Below, one piece after another: positions 17,590 through 26,586 of a stretch of 38,706 nt of DNA; position 1 is the first letter of the stretch, and every line of letters begins with the position of its first letter. The position numbers and the translations under genes were made by a program. Source of the stretch: Ignavibacteria bacterium UBA7675 (GTDB taxonomy: Bacteria > Bacteroidota > Ignavibacteria > Kapaibacteriales > UB7675); assembly GCA_002483085.1 (NCBI GenBank), contig DLHF01000065.1:1-38706 (forward strand), given 5' to 3'. Under the pieces are notes generated by a model. That model saw nothing but the letters and a program-made list of their open reading frames with translations, had not been told where the DNA came from and made no database searches.

Positions 17590-18189
17590 TTATGCTTCTT
17601 CTAATTTCAGCGTGCCGTCGGCAAGAGCGCATTCGATGCGGCGATCGGGAATAAGCCAGACAATAGCCACAGCAATATACAACGCAACTGCGAGCCATAC
17701 ATTGACAAATGACAGGCCAATAGCCACAGCATACATCACAACCGAAAGCATACCTTTGTAATCTTTGCCTATCACAGTGGCGAGTGCCGAATCTTTACCG
17801 TGGTGTGCTATCAGAGAGCGAGAAAGAATGTAGTAGGCAATACCAGAATTCATCAGTACCACGCCGTACAAAGCTACAGGAATAGCCGCGAGGTGGTTTT
17901 CGCCCATCCAGCCTGTTGCAAACGGCGTGAGCGACAGCCAGAAGAGCAGATGCAGATTAGCCCAGAGAATACGGCCATTCACCTTCTGCACAACCTGTAA
18001 CAGGTGGTGGTGGTTGTTCCAGTAAATACCTATATAGATGAAGCTCAGCACATAGCTCAGAAACACCGGCAACAGAGGGCCGACAGCCTCCATATCAGTG
18101 CCGTGAGGTACTTTTAGCTCTAATACCATGATCGTAATAATAATAGCGATGACGCCGTCGCTGAAAGCTTCAAGCCGTGTTTTTTTCAT
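17590..18189 (-). CDS. TMEM175-family potassium channel (DUF1211)
   Basis: Bacterial TMEM175 proteins form potassium leak channels in the inner membrane. The 199-residue product begins MKKTRLEAFSDGVIAI, containing the family signature R-x-x-x-F-S-D in the first helix, and has six hydrophobic segments in total, the usual number for one bacterial subunit. The ATG at 18189 is chosen because GGAG lies six bases upstream; another ATG four codons earlier is possible. The gene is convergent with the thiolase and stands alone. c-di-AMP made by CdaA often controls potassium transport, but no cis link is visible here. Confidence 0.9.
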   Translation of the reverse strand: MKKTRLEAFSDGVIAIIITIMVLELKVPHGTDMEAVGPLLPVFLSYVLSFIYIGIYWNNHHHLLQVVQKVNGRILWANLHLLFWLSLTPFATGWMGENHLAAIPVALYGVVLMNSGIAYYILSRSLIAHHGKDSALATVIGKDYKGMLSVVMYAVAIGLSFVNVWLAVALYIAVAIVWLIPDRRIECALADGTLKLEEA

Positions 18190-18536
18190 TCGAGTCTCCA
18201 TGTGTATATGTGATTTTTAGCCTGCTATCGGGGCATATCTGCAAAAGTTAGTACGGCGTGCGGAAAGTACCAAATACGGACTGATTTTGCCAAATTGACC
18301 AGGTGGCTCTGTGAACAGTGTGTCCTAAAAAGTTGTGTGGGATATATTGGCTGAAATAGATTGATTCTGGGAGAGCGGGTTCTTCATTTGTGATTGCAAC
18401 TTGATGATGCTCGTAGAAGATTAATGATGCAACGAGAAGTAGCTTTTTTGGTATTTGGCCACTGTGTGCTGTGCATCGCATTCAGCCGTGGCCGCCCAAG
18501 CCATGCTGGACGGCCATCGGCTTATGCTGTTGGCGC
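18190..18536. other. gap between channel gene and beta-gamma-crystallin-like gene
   Basis: About 350 bp without a convincing gene. A segment near 18310-18345 (GTGTCCTAAAAAGTTGTGTG) resembles the terminal repeats of some transposons by eye, but I cannot find a partner repeat. A 77-codon minus-strand frame crosses it and has no supporting features. Confidence 0.35.
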
Positions 18537-19418
18537 TTACTCGCGCTCAAGCACGATTGTTATGTCATCGGTTGTGCTGCCGGTTAGGATCGATGGCACG
18601 GGCTTGGTCTGATTACCCGGGAGATAGTAGACATCCAGCACAGGTATGCGGGAGAAAGGGGCGAGTTGAGCTGCCAGTTCGCTGTTCAGTGCTGGTATAC
18701 CATCTAATCTGACCTTTTCCCAGAGAGCACTTTCTACGTTGTCGTGATAGAAACCCGACTGAACCCATACTTCAGCTCCAGCGACAAACGCCTTCAGTTG
18801 CTTTTTGGCATTGGTATAGAGAAAGATATAGAAGCCGATCCCAGCATCGTAATGGTATGTCACTGCTGGTCCCACATGGACGAGGACATCAAGTGCCTGA
18901 AAGACATGAAGATATGTCAGGTCTGAGTTCAGCCCTACAACAGACGGTGCTGGAAACATTTCCCAGGTCAGCAATGGATCACCGTGAGGGCTGGCGTCGG
19001 ATCCCATAAGCTTATCCTCGATAAGGTCGTTCCACTTGTCGAGAAAGATATCGCGGAATGATAGCCGTGTCTCCGGGCCGCGATTGGAGCCGATCAAGAG
19101 CATCGATGTTGTCGCGTTATCGAACCCCTGAGCACCGAGATCGCTGTTGATAGTACGCGTTCCCGAGCCCATAGCCGAGAGCTGTAGGAATTGTCCGTTG
19201 TAGTCGCCGCCGAACAGTCCCGAGTTGACCATTACAAGCTCACAGCTATTCGCAGCAGAAAACAACGCTGCTGAGCTAATGCTGTAAAAAAGGTATTCAT
19301 TTGCGAGATCCTTGCTGCTGATACGGCGATAGCGGGCCGACGAAGGAAGGTCGTAGAGCGCAGAGCGACCGGTCTGGTTGATCTGCTCGCTTACAGTGGC
19401 TAAAGCGGAAAGAGGCAT
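18537..19418 (-). CDS. hypothetical protein with possible beta-gamma-crystallin Ca-binding motif
   Basis: The 293-residue product has no signal peptide or membrane helix. Residues 60-115 resemble a beta-gamma-crystallin Greek-key unit: a beta strand (ELVMVNSGLFGG), QFLQL, then SDLGAQGFDNATTSMLLIG. D100-N-A-T-T-S105 fits the family's calcium motif [ND][ND]xx[ST]S. Only one clear motif is visible, whereas a full domain has two. The C-terminal half (from about 160) is aromatic-rich and beta-like with no family I know. AGGAG lies six bases before the ATG. It is 9 bp after the small basic protein gene, so the two form an operon. Function unknown; the crystallin call is tentative. Confidence 0.65.
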   Translation of the reverse strand: MPLSALATVSEQINQTGRSALYDLPSSARYRRISSKDLANEYLFYSISSAALFSAANSCELVMVNSGLFGGDYNGQFLQLSAMGSGTRTINSDLGAQGFDNATTSMLLIGSNRGPETRLSFRDIFLDKWNDLIEDKLMGSDASPHGDPLLTWEMFPAPSVVGLNSDLTYLHVFQALDVLVHVGPAVTYHYDAGIGFYIFLYTNAKKQLKAFVAGAEVWVQSGFYHDNVESALWEKVRLDGIPALNSELAAQLAPFSRIPVLDVYYLPGNQTKPVPSILTGSTTDDITIVLERE

Positions 19419-19427
19419 ATATGTCTC

Positions 19428-19796
19428 CTATTTTTTGATTTTTTTCAACTTGTTGACAGTGATCGACTCTACCACCGCTGCTGCGCTGTCCCGATTGCGC
19501 CCGAACTCGTTGAGTACAGCCTTCACTTCGATCAGCGAAGCGCGGTCGCCTCGTTCGAGTCCCCGTTTAATTGCCGCCTTAATAATTGCCGCTGGACTGG
19601 CATTTTTCTTTATGAGGTCGTGTACCCAACTGGGCATGGTACCACCGGACTGGCTCGGTTCTGCTGCAACTTTCTTCTTCTGTGCTGCCATCGCTTTGCT
19701 TACTGCTGTTGGAGGTATGATGCCCTCAATCCGTGCTTCCTTCATTGCGCGGCATAGCGTCTGTACGGTCAGCTCTGCCGGTTGACTGTTCTTCAT
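19428..19796 (-). CDS. small basic hypothetical protein
   Basis: The 122-residue product is rich in Lys, Ala and Ser and predicted mostly helical, with a hydrophilic Q/S/G linker in the middle (EPSQSGGTMP) and a basic end (VNKLKKIKK). The section SPAAIIKAAIKRGLERGDRAS could be a small helical domain. I do not recognise it. AGGAG lies seven bases before the ATG at 19796; an ATG two codons earlier would be too close to that site. It is the first gene of a two-gene unit with the crystallin-like protein and is divergent from the large sensor kinase. Confidence 0.7.
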   Translation of the reverse strand: MKNSQPAELTVQTLCRAMKEARIEGIIPPTAVSKAMAAQKKKVAAEPSQSGGTMPSWVHDLIKKNASPAAIIKAAIKRGLERGDRASLIEVKAVLNEFGRNRDSAAAVVESITVNKLKKIKK

Positions 19797-20291
19797 GTAC
19801 ATACTCCTAGATGATTAGAGGTTGCGCGACTGTCTGCGAACTGGCTGAATCGTATCAGGCACTTCCCTTGAGCCTGTCTGGATTCTTGATTGCTGCTGCT
19901 GGACTCCCCTGAGCTAGCTGTACAGTCGCTTTCTCAAAGATACATTTGAACAAGAAATAAAGCTACTGCTTATAGCTTGTAGTAGTGATTCACATTGCCG
20001 ACAATGGAGTTGCCCAGTGATAGTCTGCACTCTTTCTGCCAGGAGAGCGCCGCCGTCGTTGGCCGTACCACATACTTCATCATAATGACAAGATGTAGCC
20101 AGCGTGATGTGCCGGGTGGGGAAGTAGATGCAGAAGTCTACAGTGTGGGAAGTGTTTTTGTGGTGCCATACTTCTATGGGTGCTCTACCTAAAGGAACTC
20201 ATCGAAGAAAATATTTATTTTTGCATTGCAATACTTGATCAATAGCAGACAATTCTCTACTTTGCTTCCTTATATACACAGGGGGCAGACT
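19797..20291. promoter_or_regulatory. divergent regulatory gap with two TAnnTTTG elements
   Basis: This 495-bp gap separates the minus-strand two-gene unit from the plus-strand kinases. TATTTTTG at 20216-20223 (plus) lies 68 bp before the kinase start, and TATCTTTG at 19935-19942 (minus) lies about 140 bp before the small basic protein. Both match the Bacteroidota -7 consensus; neither has an obvious -33 TTG. A 65-codon frame at 19995-20192 has no support. Confidence 0.4.
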
Positions 20292-23200
20292 ATGCATAAG
20301 CGCCCGGAAACTTCCGCAGTCATGTCTGGACAGTATATTGTTGATGGCTCGGGAATTATAAGGCAGTGCCAGGAATCTACAGGTAGAGAGAAGGGGAGCA
20401 GCATCGCAGGGCAGCATCTTTCCTCCGTGCTGATAGGTAGCCTATACGGCTTTATCGAACACGCACTTCAGCAATTTCGCTCCGACGAGCTCCCCACACA
20501 ACTCGACTTTTCTCTTTCCTCGTCTGGCTGTACATATTGCGTTGGTATTACCAGTGCCGGGCAAGAAGAGGATGGCAGCAACCTCTATCGCATTACGATA
20601 AGCAGTTGTTCTCAAACTGACAGCACACCTTCGCTAAGCGCTAAATTATTTCAGCTCCTGTACGAGCATATCCCCGTTGGCATTGCGCTGATAGGTAGCA
20701 GCGGGCAGATATTGCGGGTAAATCCCTGGCTTGAACACCTGCTCGGCTACAGCGCCGACGAACTCGTATTGATGAATATTCAGGACCTTACTCACTCAGA
20801 TAATGCTGATAGCGATGGCGCGGTGTTGCAAAGCCTGATGAATGCCGAAATTTCTTCTCACACCGCAGAACAGCGCTATGTTCGCAAGGACGGCAGCTCG
20901 ATCCGGGTGCAGTTCGATGTTTTTTCCGTACCTAATAGCAATGGCATAGCAGAGTATGCTGTTGGAATGGTACAGAGTATCGACGAGCGAAAGCGAGCAG
21001 AGGACGATTTTAATAGTTTTTTCTCAATATCTCTCGATGCTTTGGTGATTGCCGGATTCGATGGGGGATTTCGCAAAGTGAGCCCGGCGTTCGAGCTGAT
21101 GCTTGGCTATACGGAGGCCGAGCTGCTTGAAGTACAATATCTTTCGCTTGTCCATCCCGATGATGTCAACGACGTTATAGCACACCTTACGCGCCTGAGC
21201 AAAGGAGTGGTGGGCGCGTGTACAAATCGCTATTTGCAGAAGGACGGACAGTACATTTGGCTGGAGTGGACGGCTGTACCGGCGAACGAGCAGTTTTACT
21301 GCATTGTACGCAACATCACACTGCGCAAAGAAGATGAATTAGTACAGGCCGCAGCCTATGGACAGCTCGCAAAGCTCATTGATGCAGCCTCTCAAGTGTC
21401 TATTATCGCTACCGACACCAATGGCACTATTACGCTGTTCAATGTCGGTGCTGAACTGCTATCGGGCTATACGGCTGCGGAAGTTGTCGGCATTCACACC
21501 CCATTACTACTGCACCGGCCCGACGAACTACAGGAGCGCCGCAGTGGCGATGAAGGCGGGCAGCGCGGGGTTGATATTATTACCAGAAGTGCGCGGCTGG
21601 GGCAGAGCGATGTGAGCGAATGGACGTATGTGTGCAAAGACAAAACGGAAGTACCAGTTCAACTCGCTGTTACTCCTATTCGCAGCCACGACGGTCGGAC
21701 AATAGGCTTTTTGCACATTGCCTCCGATATCTCTGCACTGAAATACATCCAGGCAGAGCTCACTGCAAGCGAAAAGCGCTGGCAGTTCGCGCTCGAAGGC
21801 TCGGGCGATGGGATATGGGACTGGGATGCGCGGACGGATATAGTCTTCTTCTCGCCACAGTGGAAGCGCATGCTCGGCTATGAAGTACACGAAATCGGCA
21901 GTACATTTGATGAATGGGACACCAGAGTACACCCCGACGACAAAGAGCAATGCTATGCCGATCTACAAAGGCATTTTCGCGGAGAAACTGATATTTATAT
22001 CAATGAACACCGAATGCTTTGCAAGGACGGTAGCTACAAGTGGATTTTGGATCGCGGTAAAGTCATTGAGCAAGACGAGCAGGGCAATCCGCTGCGCGTG
22101 ATTGGTACGCACACGGATATCACTGCACGCAAAGAACAGGAAGAACGCCTGAAAGGTATTGCTGCCAATGTTCCGGGGATGATTTACAGCTACCGCTTGC
22201 GCCCAGATGGTTCGTCGCATATTCCCTACACAAGCAGTGGAATATGGGATATTTATGAGCTGAACTCGCAGGATGTTGTCGATGATGCGACAGTAGTTGT
22301 CAATAGGCTGCATGCCGAAGACCGCGAGAAGGTCATGCAATCAGTCTATCAATCGGCGCAAGATCTGTCCCCTTGGTTCTGCGAATTTCGTATTGTGAAG
22401 CCATCAGGCCGTATAATCTGGGTAGAGGGCAATGCTACACCTACAAAGGAGGGCGACGGCTCAACTGTGTGGTATGGCTATATCTACGACATTACCGACA
22501 GGAAAAAAGTGCAGCACGAATTAGAGATCAGCGAAAGAAAATACAGAACGATCTTTGAAAATGTGCAGGATGTATTTTACCAGACTAATCGCGCAGGTAT
22601 CGTAACAGAGATAAGCCCCTCGATTGTGAAATATTCTGGCTACACACGGGAAGAAATTATCGGGCATCATGTAGAGAAATTTTACTATTACGAAGAAGAC
22701 CGTGTGCGGCTGATGGCCCAGCTTGTGCGCCGTGGTGCCGTGGTAGATGTAGAAGTGCGGCTGAAGAGCAAGTCTCACCAGCTTGTATTTGCTTCTGTTA
22801 ATGCTCACTTGCTTTACGACGAGAATAAAGCTGTTGTTGGCACCGAAGGAACGATGCGGAATATCACCGAGCGAAAGCGCATCGAAGACGCATTGCGCGC
22901 CAGCCAGGAGCGGATGCAACTCTTTATCTCCCAAGCTCCTACTGCTATTGCAATGATGGATACGAAAATGCGATATATGGCTGCAAGCCAGAAGTGGCTA
23001 GATGATTACGGTATTGCAGGCCGCGATGTTGTTGGTATAAGCCACTACGATATTTTTCCAGAAATCGGCGAGGAATGGAAAGCTATCCACAGTCGTTGCT
23101 TAGCCGGTGCTGTGGAAAGTCGGGAAGAAGATAAGTTTGAACGCGGGGATGGCACTGTGCAATGGCTGAAATGGGTTGTACGACCTTGGTACGATATTCA

Positions 23201-24752
23201 GGGCGACATTGGCGGCTTACTGATGTTTACCGAGGACATCGCCGAGCAGAAGATGGTGCAGGAAGCGCTACGCGACGCCAAAGAGCAGGCCGAAGAAGCG
23301 AATCGCGCCAAAAGTGAATTCCTTGCTAATATGAGCCATGAGATTCGGACGCCGATGAACGCGATTCTCGGCTTTTCGGAAATTTTGCTCAATACCGCAC
23401 AGGATGCTACTTCCAAAGAATACGTACAGACTATTATGTCCAGCGGGCGCACGCTGCTGAGCCTGATCAACGACTTGCTCGACCTCTCGAAAATTGAGGC
23501 GGGTAGGCTGGAGCTTGCGTCGGAGGCGGTATTCCTGCCGCGTCTGCTGGAAGACTTGCGGCTGATGTTCGTGCCATTAGTAAGCAAAAAATCGCTTGTG
23601 CTGTCGATGGAGATTCCGCAAGATATGCCGGAAAACCTCTTGCTCGACGAAGTGCGGCTGCGGCAAATACTTGTTAATCTTATTGGCAATGCCGTGAAGT
23701 TTACCAAGGAGGGCGAGATTGCTGTGGAGGTGGAGCTGTCTATGAGCGAGAACGCTGCACCACGCAGTCGGCTGAGCCTTGCGATTAGAGTTTGCGACAC
23801 CGGGATAGGCATTGCCCCGGAAGATCGGGAAACGATATTTGATTCATTTAGCCAGGCGCGAAGCGGCAGCAGTAGGCAATACGGTGGTACAGGGTTGGGG
23901 CTTGCTATTACCCGACGGCTTGTAGAGCTGATGGGCGGGACAATTTCCCTGGAAAGCGAAGAGGGGCGTGGCAGCACGTTTACTGTGCTGCTTCCCGATG
24001 TAGCCGTTGCAGAAGGGCCTGCGCGCCCGGATACCTTCTTTCTATGGGATAAACGCAGGATATATTTTCGCAATGCCCGCTTGCTTATTGCCGATGATGT
24101 ACCGGAGAACATCCGTCTTGTGCAGTCGTACCTCGCAGATAGCCAGCTACGCATGGTGACGGCATCCAATGGCCGGGAAGCTGTGATGCTTGCCGGGGAA
24201 TACGTCCCTAATATTATTTTGATGGATTTGCGCATGCCTCAGATGGATGGAGTGGAAGCGACACGTATTATCAAATCTACTCCTGCTCTGGCACATATAC
24301 CGATCATTGCGTTTACTGCGTCGGCTGGTGCAAGCCATCATATCCCGGCGTCGTTATTCGACGGCGTTCTGGGCAAGCCTGTGCGACGAGGGGAACTGCT
24401 CAACGAACTCATGCAGTTTCTGCCTTACGACAACGAGGTAGTTGCCGCGCCGACTCCCGACACGGCTGATGTTCCTGTCCTGGCGAATGCAGACACTGCT
24501 ACGACCCGTAATGACGACCCGCTGGCTGTGTATCTGATAGAACACTATCGGGAGCGCTATAGCACGCTTGCCGATGTACTGGACCTTGAAGAAATTGACG
24601 ATGTCATTGCCGAGATGAAGATGTGGCTTCACGGGCAGGGGTCTTCATGTATGGATGACTATATTGAGCAGGTACTCCTTGCACGCAAGCGCTTCGATCT
24701 TCGCAAGCTGGGAGCACTGCTGCGATCATTTTCCGCATATGTTCGCAGGTGA
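20292..24752 (+). CDS. soluble multi-PAS hybrid histidine kinase
   Basis: The 1486-residue product has no transmembrane helix, so it should sense cytosolic cues. Seven clear PAS domains can be followed by their repeated G-Y-[ST]-x-x-E and HPDD/HAED elements (for example NPWLEHLLGYSADEL and FSPQWKRMLGYEVHEI), plus a diverged one near the N-terminus. A HisKA domain follows with the phosphoacceptor His1016 in NMSHEIRTPMNAIL, then HATPase_c (NLIGNAVKFT, DTGIGI, GGTGLGLAI) and a receiver with Asp1312 in ILMDLRMPQMDG. The last 120 or so residues have no clear HPt histidine. The ATG at 20292 follows a G-rich site and lies 68 bp after a promoter-like TATTTTTG; a longer frame would begin 2 bp after that element. 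A second kinase gene follows after 69 bp. Confidence 0.93.
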   Translation: MHKRPETSAVMSGQYIVDGSGIIRQCQESTGREKGSSIAGQHLSSVLIGSLYGFIEHALQQFRSDELPTQLDFSLSSSGCTYCVGITSAGQEEDGSNLYRITISSCSQTDSTPSLSAKLFQLLYEHIPVGIALIGSSGQILRVNPWLEHLLGYSADELVLMNIQDLTHSDNADSDGAVLQSLMNAEISSHTAEQRYVRKDGSSIRVQFDVFSVPNSNGIAEYAVGMVQSIDERKRAEDDFNSFFSISLDALVIAGFDGGFRKVSPAFELMLGYTEAELLEVQYLSLVHPDDVNDVIAHLTRLSKGVVGACTNRYLQKDGQYIWLEWTAVPANEQFYCIVRNITLRKEDELVQAAAYGQLAKLIDAASQVSIIATDTNGTITLFNVGAELLSGYTAAEVVGIHTPLLLHRPDELQERRSGDEGGQRGVDIITRSARLGQSDVSEWTYVCKDKTEVPVQLAVTPIRSHDGRTIGFLHIASDISALKYIQAELTASEKRWQFALEGSGDGIWDWDARTDIVFFSPQWKRMLGYEVHEIGSTFDEWDTRVHPDDKEQCYADLQRHFRGETDIYINEHRMLCKDGSYKWILDRGKVIEQDEQGNPLRVIGTHTDITARKEQEERLKGIAANVPGMIYSYRLRPDGSSHIPYTSSGIWDIYELNSQDVVDDATVVVNRLHAEDREKVMQSVYQSAQDLSPWFCEFRIVKPSGRIIWVEGNATPTKEGDGSTVWYGYIYDITDRKKVQHELEISERKYRTIFENVQDVFYQTNRAGIVTEISPSIVKYSGYTREEIIGHHVEKFYYYEEDRVRLMAQLVRRGAVVDVEVRLKSKSHQLVFASVNAHLLYDENKAVVGTEGTMRNITERKRIEDALRASQERMQLFISQAPTAIAMMDTKMRYMAASQKWLDDYGIAGRDVVGISHYDIFPEIGEEWKAIHSRCLAGAVESREEDKFERGDGTVQWLKWVVRPWYDIQGDIGGLLMFTEDIAEQKMVQEALRDAKEQAEEANRAKSEFLANMSHEIRTPMNAILGFSEILLNTAQDATSKEYVQTIMSSGRTLLSLINDLLDLSKIEAGRLELASEAVFLPRLLEDLRLMFVPLVSKKSLVLSMEIPQDMPENLLLDEVRLRQILVNLIGNAVKFTKEGEIAVEVELSMSENAAPRSRLSLAIRVCDTGIGIAPEDRETIFDSFSQARSGSSRQYGGTGLGLAITRRLVELMGGTISLESEEGRGSTFTVLLPDVAVAEGPARPDTFFLWDKRRIYFRNARLLIADDVPENIRLVQSYLADSQLRMVTASNGREAVMLAGEYVPNIILMDLRMPQMDGVEATRIIKSTPALAHIPIIAFTASAGASHHIPASLFDGVLGKPVRRGELLNELMQFLPYDNEVVAAPTPDTADVPVLANADTATTRNDDPLAVYLIEHYRERYSTLADVLDLEEIDDVIAEMKMWLHGQGSSCMDDYIEQVLLARKRFDLRKLGALLRSFSAYVRR

Positions 24753-24821
24753 CCGGGGCCAGACATGGAGCACCGCTGCATGCTGATCCGGGTTGATTTT
24801 TTCACCGATTTATGAACTGTT

Positions 24822-25964
24822 ATGACTAATCACTTTTCTACAAAGGGAGTTGTACTTGTGGTAGACGACCAAGTGCAAAATCTTCAGTTGGTCGCTTCGA
24901 TTATTGGCCCCTTGTACAGCTTGATGCTTACCGACAGTGCTGCAAAGGTACTGCCTTATACTCTGAAAAAAAGGCCGGATCTTATCCTGCTGGATGTCAT
25001 GATGCCCGAAATGTCGGGCTTCGATGTATGCCGCCAGCTAAAAGAACATCCCGAAACACGCGATATACCAGTGATTTTTCTTACTGCGATGACTGGCGAA
25101 GACGATATTGCCGATGCCTATGAAGTAGGTGGTGTCGACTATATCACTAAGCCGTTTCGCACAAAAGAGCTGCTGGCACGCATTGCGGCTCATTTGACGA
25201 TCAAGAAACAGCACGACTCTATTGCGGCTCTGAATACCGAACTGATGGAGGTGAACAAGCAGAAGGACAAGCTGCTCGGGGTCATTGCACATGATATGAG
25301 GGGCTCTATTGGCTCTATCGGCAATGTGATGGATGTGCTGATTCCCGAAGTTGAGAGTATGTCCCCAGCCGAAATCCGCGACTACTTACTCATGATCAAA
25401 AATAGTTCCGAGCGCTTGTATGCGATGTTCGACGAACTGCTGATGTGGGCAAAAAGCAAATTTCAGGATATTTCTTGCGATCTGAGCGTCGTCGAACTGA
25501 ATGAGGTTATTTCCGAGGCTGTTGCCCAAGTGAGTACGCAAGCAGCAAACAAGCAGATAGAGATCAATGTTTCTATAGAACGCAACGTGCCGTTGTATGT
25601 GGACTATGTGATGCTGCTTACCATTTTGCGTAATTTGCTTACGAATGCTGTGAAGTTCTCACATCCGGGCAACAGCATAGAGGTAAAAACAGAGGCGAGC
25701 AGTGGGTGGGCAGAAATTGCAGTGGCCGATCACGGAGTTGGTATGCCATCAGATGTCGCAAAGCATCTGTTTGATACAGGTCGCTCGATGACTACTACTG
25801 GTACAAAAGGCGAAAAGGGAACGGGGCTCGGACTGGATTTGTGCAGTGATTTTGTAAAAAAACACGGTGGGATACTTACTGTAGAAAGTGAAGAAGGCAA
25901 GGGTAGTACATTTAAATTTACTATGCCGATGTGGACAAAAAGCGCGGTGGAAGCAGAGGGATGA
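24822..25964 (+). CDS. REC - histidine kinase hybrid (response-regulator-first)
   Basis: The 380-residue protein has a receiver first: VVLVVDDQ, phosphoacceptor D58 in LILLDVMMPEMSG, T-A and the KPF lysine. A coiled linker (NTELMEVNKQKDKLLG) leads to a HisKA domain with His157 in VIAHDMRGSI and an HATPase_c domain (RNLLTNAVKFS, DHGVGM, KGTGLGLDLC). There is no membrane helix and no DNA-binding domain. It lies 69 bp downstream of the multi-PAS kinase, which could phosphorylate its receiver and so gate the second kinase. The final target of the relay is not in the adjacent genes. Confidence 0.93.
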   Translation: MTNHFSTKGVVLVVDDQVQNLQLVASIIGPLYSLMLTDSAAKVLPYTLKKRPDLILLDVMMPEMSGFDVCRQLKEHPETRDIPVIFLTAMTGEDDIADAYEVGGVDYITKPFRTKELLARIAAHLTIKKQHDSIAALNTELMEVNKQKDKLLGVIAHDMRGSIGSIGNVMDVLIPEVESMSPAEIRDYLLMIKNSSERLYAMFDELLMWAKSKFQDISCDLSVVELNEVISEAVAQVSTQAANKQIEINVSIERNVPLYVDYVMLLTILRNLLTNAVKFSHPGNSIEVKTEASSGWAEIAVADHGVGMPSDVAKHLFDTGRSMTTTGTKGEKGTGLGLDLCSDFVKKHGGILTVESEEGKGSTFKFTMPMWTKSAVEAEG

Positions 25965-26022
25965 GGCCAGATAGAGGATGTACTTCCATGAGATATAGGA
26001 AGAGTGCAGCATTTATCGTAAG

Positions 26023-26113
26023 CTCGTCCGCGCACCGTCCCTACGGTTAGGGGGGAGTAGCCACGCAGCGTTCGTCTGCACATCATGGCTGTAGGAATAG
26101 TGCGCGGACGAGT
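26023..26113. repeat. 13-bp perfect inverted repeat with 64-nt spacing
   Basis: CTCGTCCGCGCAC (26023-26035) is the exact reverse complement of GTGCGCGGACGAG (26100-26112). The arms enclose about 64 bp. It lies between the convergent kinase and small membrane protein genes, next to a family B repeat and a palindrome. It could be a miniature mobile element, a cruciform or part of an RNA. Confidence 0.6.
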
Positions 26114-26123
26114 TGATGATAAT

Positions 26124-26166
26124 TGCAGCGCGGTGCAGAGGCAAAAGCGAGGGCAAAGACTGAACT
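26124..26166 (+). repeat. dispersed intergenic repeat, family B copy 4
   Basis: The core TGCAGCGCGGTGCAGAG is followed by GCAAAAGCGAGGGCAAAGAC, close to the tail at 14891-14943. The left flank of the other copies is missing here; the 13-bp inverted repeat ends 11 bp upstream instead. Confidence 0.65.
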
Positions 26167-26186
26167 ATAAGTAGAGCGGTATAGTC

Positions 26187-26204
26187 CGCTGCAAATTTGC
26201 AGCG
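26187..26204. repeat. 18-bp perfect palindrome
   Basis: CGCTGCAAATTTGCAGCG is its own reverse complement. Its inner ten bases GCAAATTTGC recur near 10715 in the gap before valS. It may be an operator for a dimeric regulator or a structural element; it lies about 40 bp from the stop of the small membrane protein gene. Confidence 0.55.
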
Positions 26205-26241
26205 AAGGTTCTCTCTTATGCTGGGATTGTTATCCCTTAGT

Positions 26242-26568
26242 TTATCTGGATTTTACTAAAGAATCGTATAGGCGATTGTTGAAAGCCCATATGCCATTGC
26301 CCCAGAGTACGCCGCCAAAAACAGCCAGGACAGCACCGAGGGCAATGTCGAACATCAGTGCTCCGGCTTGTAAGAACGGTTTGCCGGTTGCTATTTTTAC
26401 CACTGCACTCAGGAGCAGGCCGAGTAGTGCGGTGGGAATGCCGAGGCCGAGAATGCCGGATCGCAGCACGAAATTTCTTTTCCCTTGGGACCGGACACGC
26501 GGCCACCATGCTACAAAACGGCGCAGATTGATGGAAAAGAATCTGCCAATAGTAAGGATAGTTTTCAT
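26242..26568 (-). CDS. small hypothetical membrane protein
   Basis: The 108-residue product has a basic N-terminus (RRFVAWWPRVRSQGKR) and two hydrophobic helices at about 38-58 and 68-90. It starts 18 bp after the stop of the three-winged-helix membrane protein and is probably co-transcribed with it. I do not recognise the family. It could be a partner subunit of that protein. Confidence 0.65.
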   Translation of the reverse strand: MKTILTIGRFFSINLRRFVAWWPRVRSQGKRNFVLRSGILGLGIPTALLGLLLSAVVKIATGKPFLQAGALMFDIALGAVLAVFGGVLWGNGIWAFNNRLYDSLVKSR

Positions 26569-26586
26569 CTGAAGCCCGTGTGAAAT

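Noticed and set aside
18248..18481. 77-codon minus-strand frame between the channel and crystallin-like genes
   Set aside because: It crosses the transposon-end-like segment, lacks a ribosome-binding site and shows no family features.
19995..20192. 65-codon frame in the divergent gap before the multi-PAS kinase
   Set aside because: No ribosome-binding site, no recognisable motif, and it occupies a likely regulatory region.
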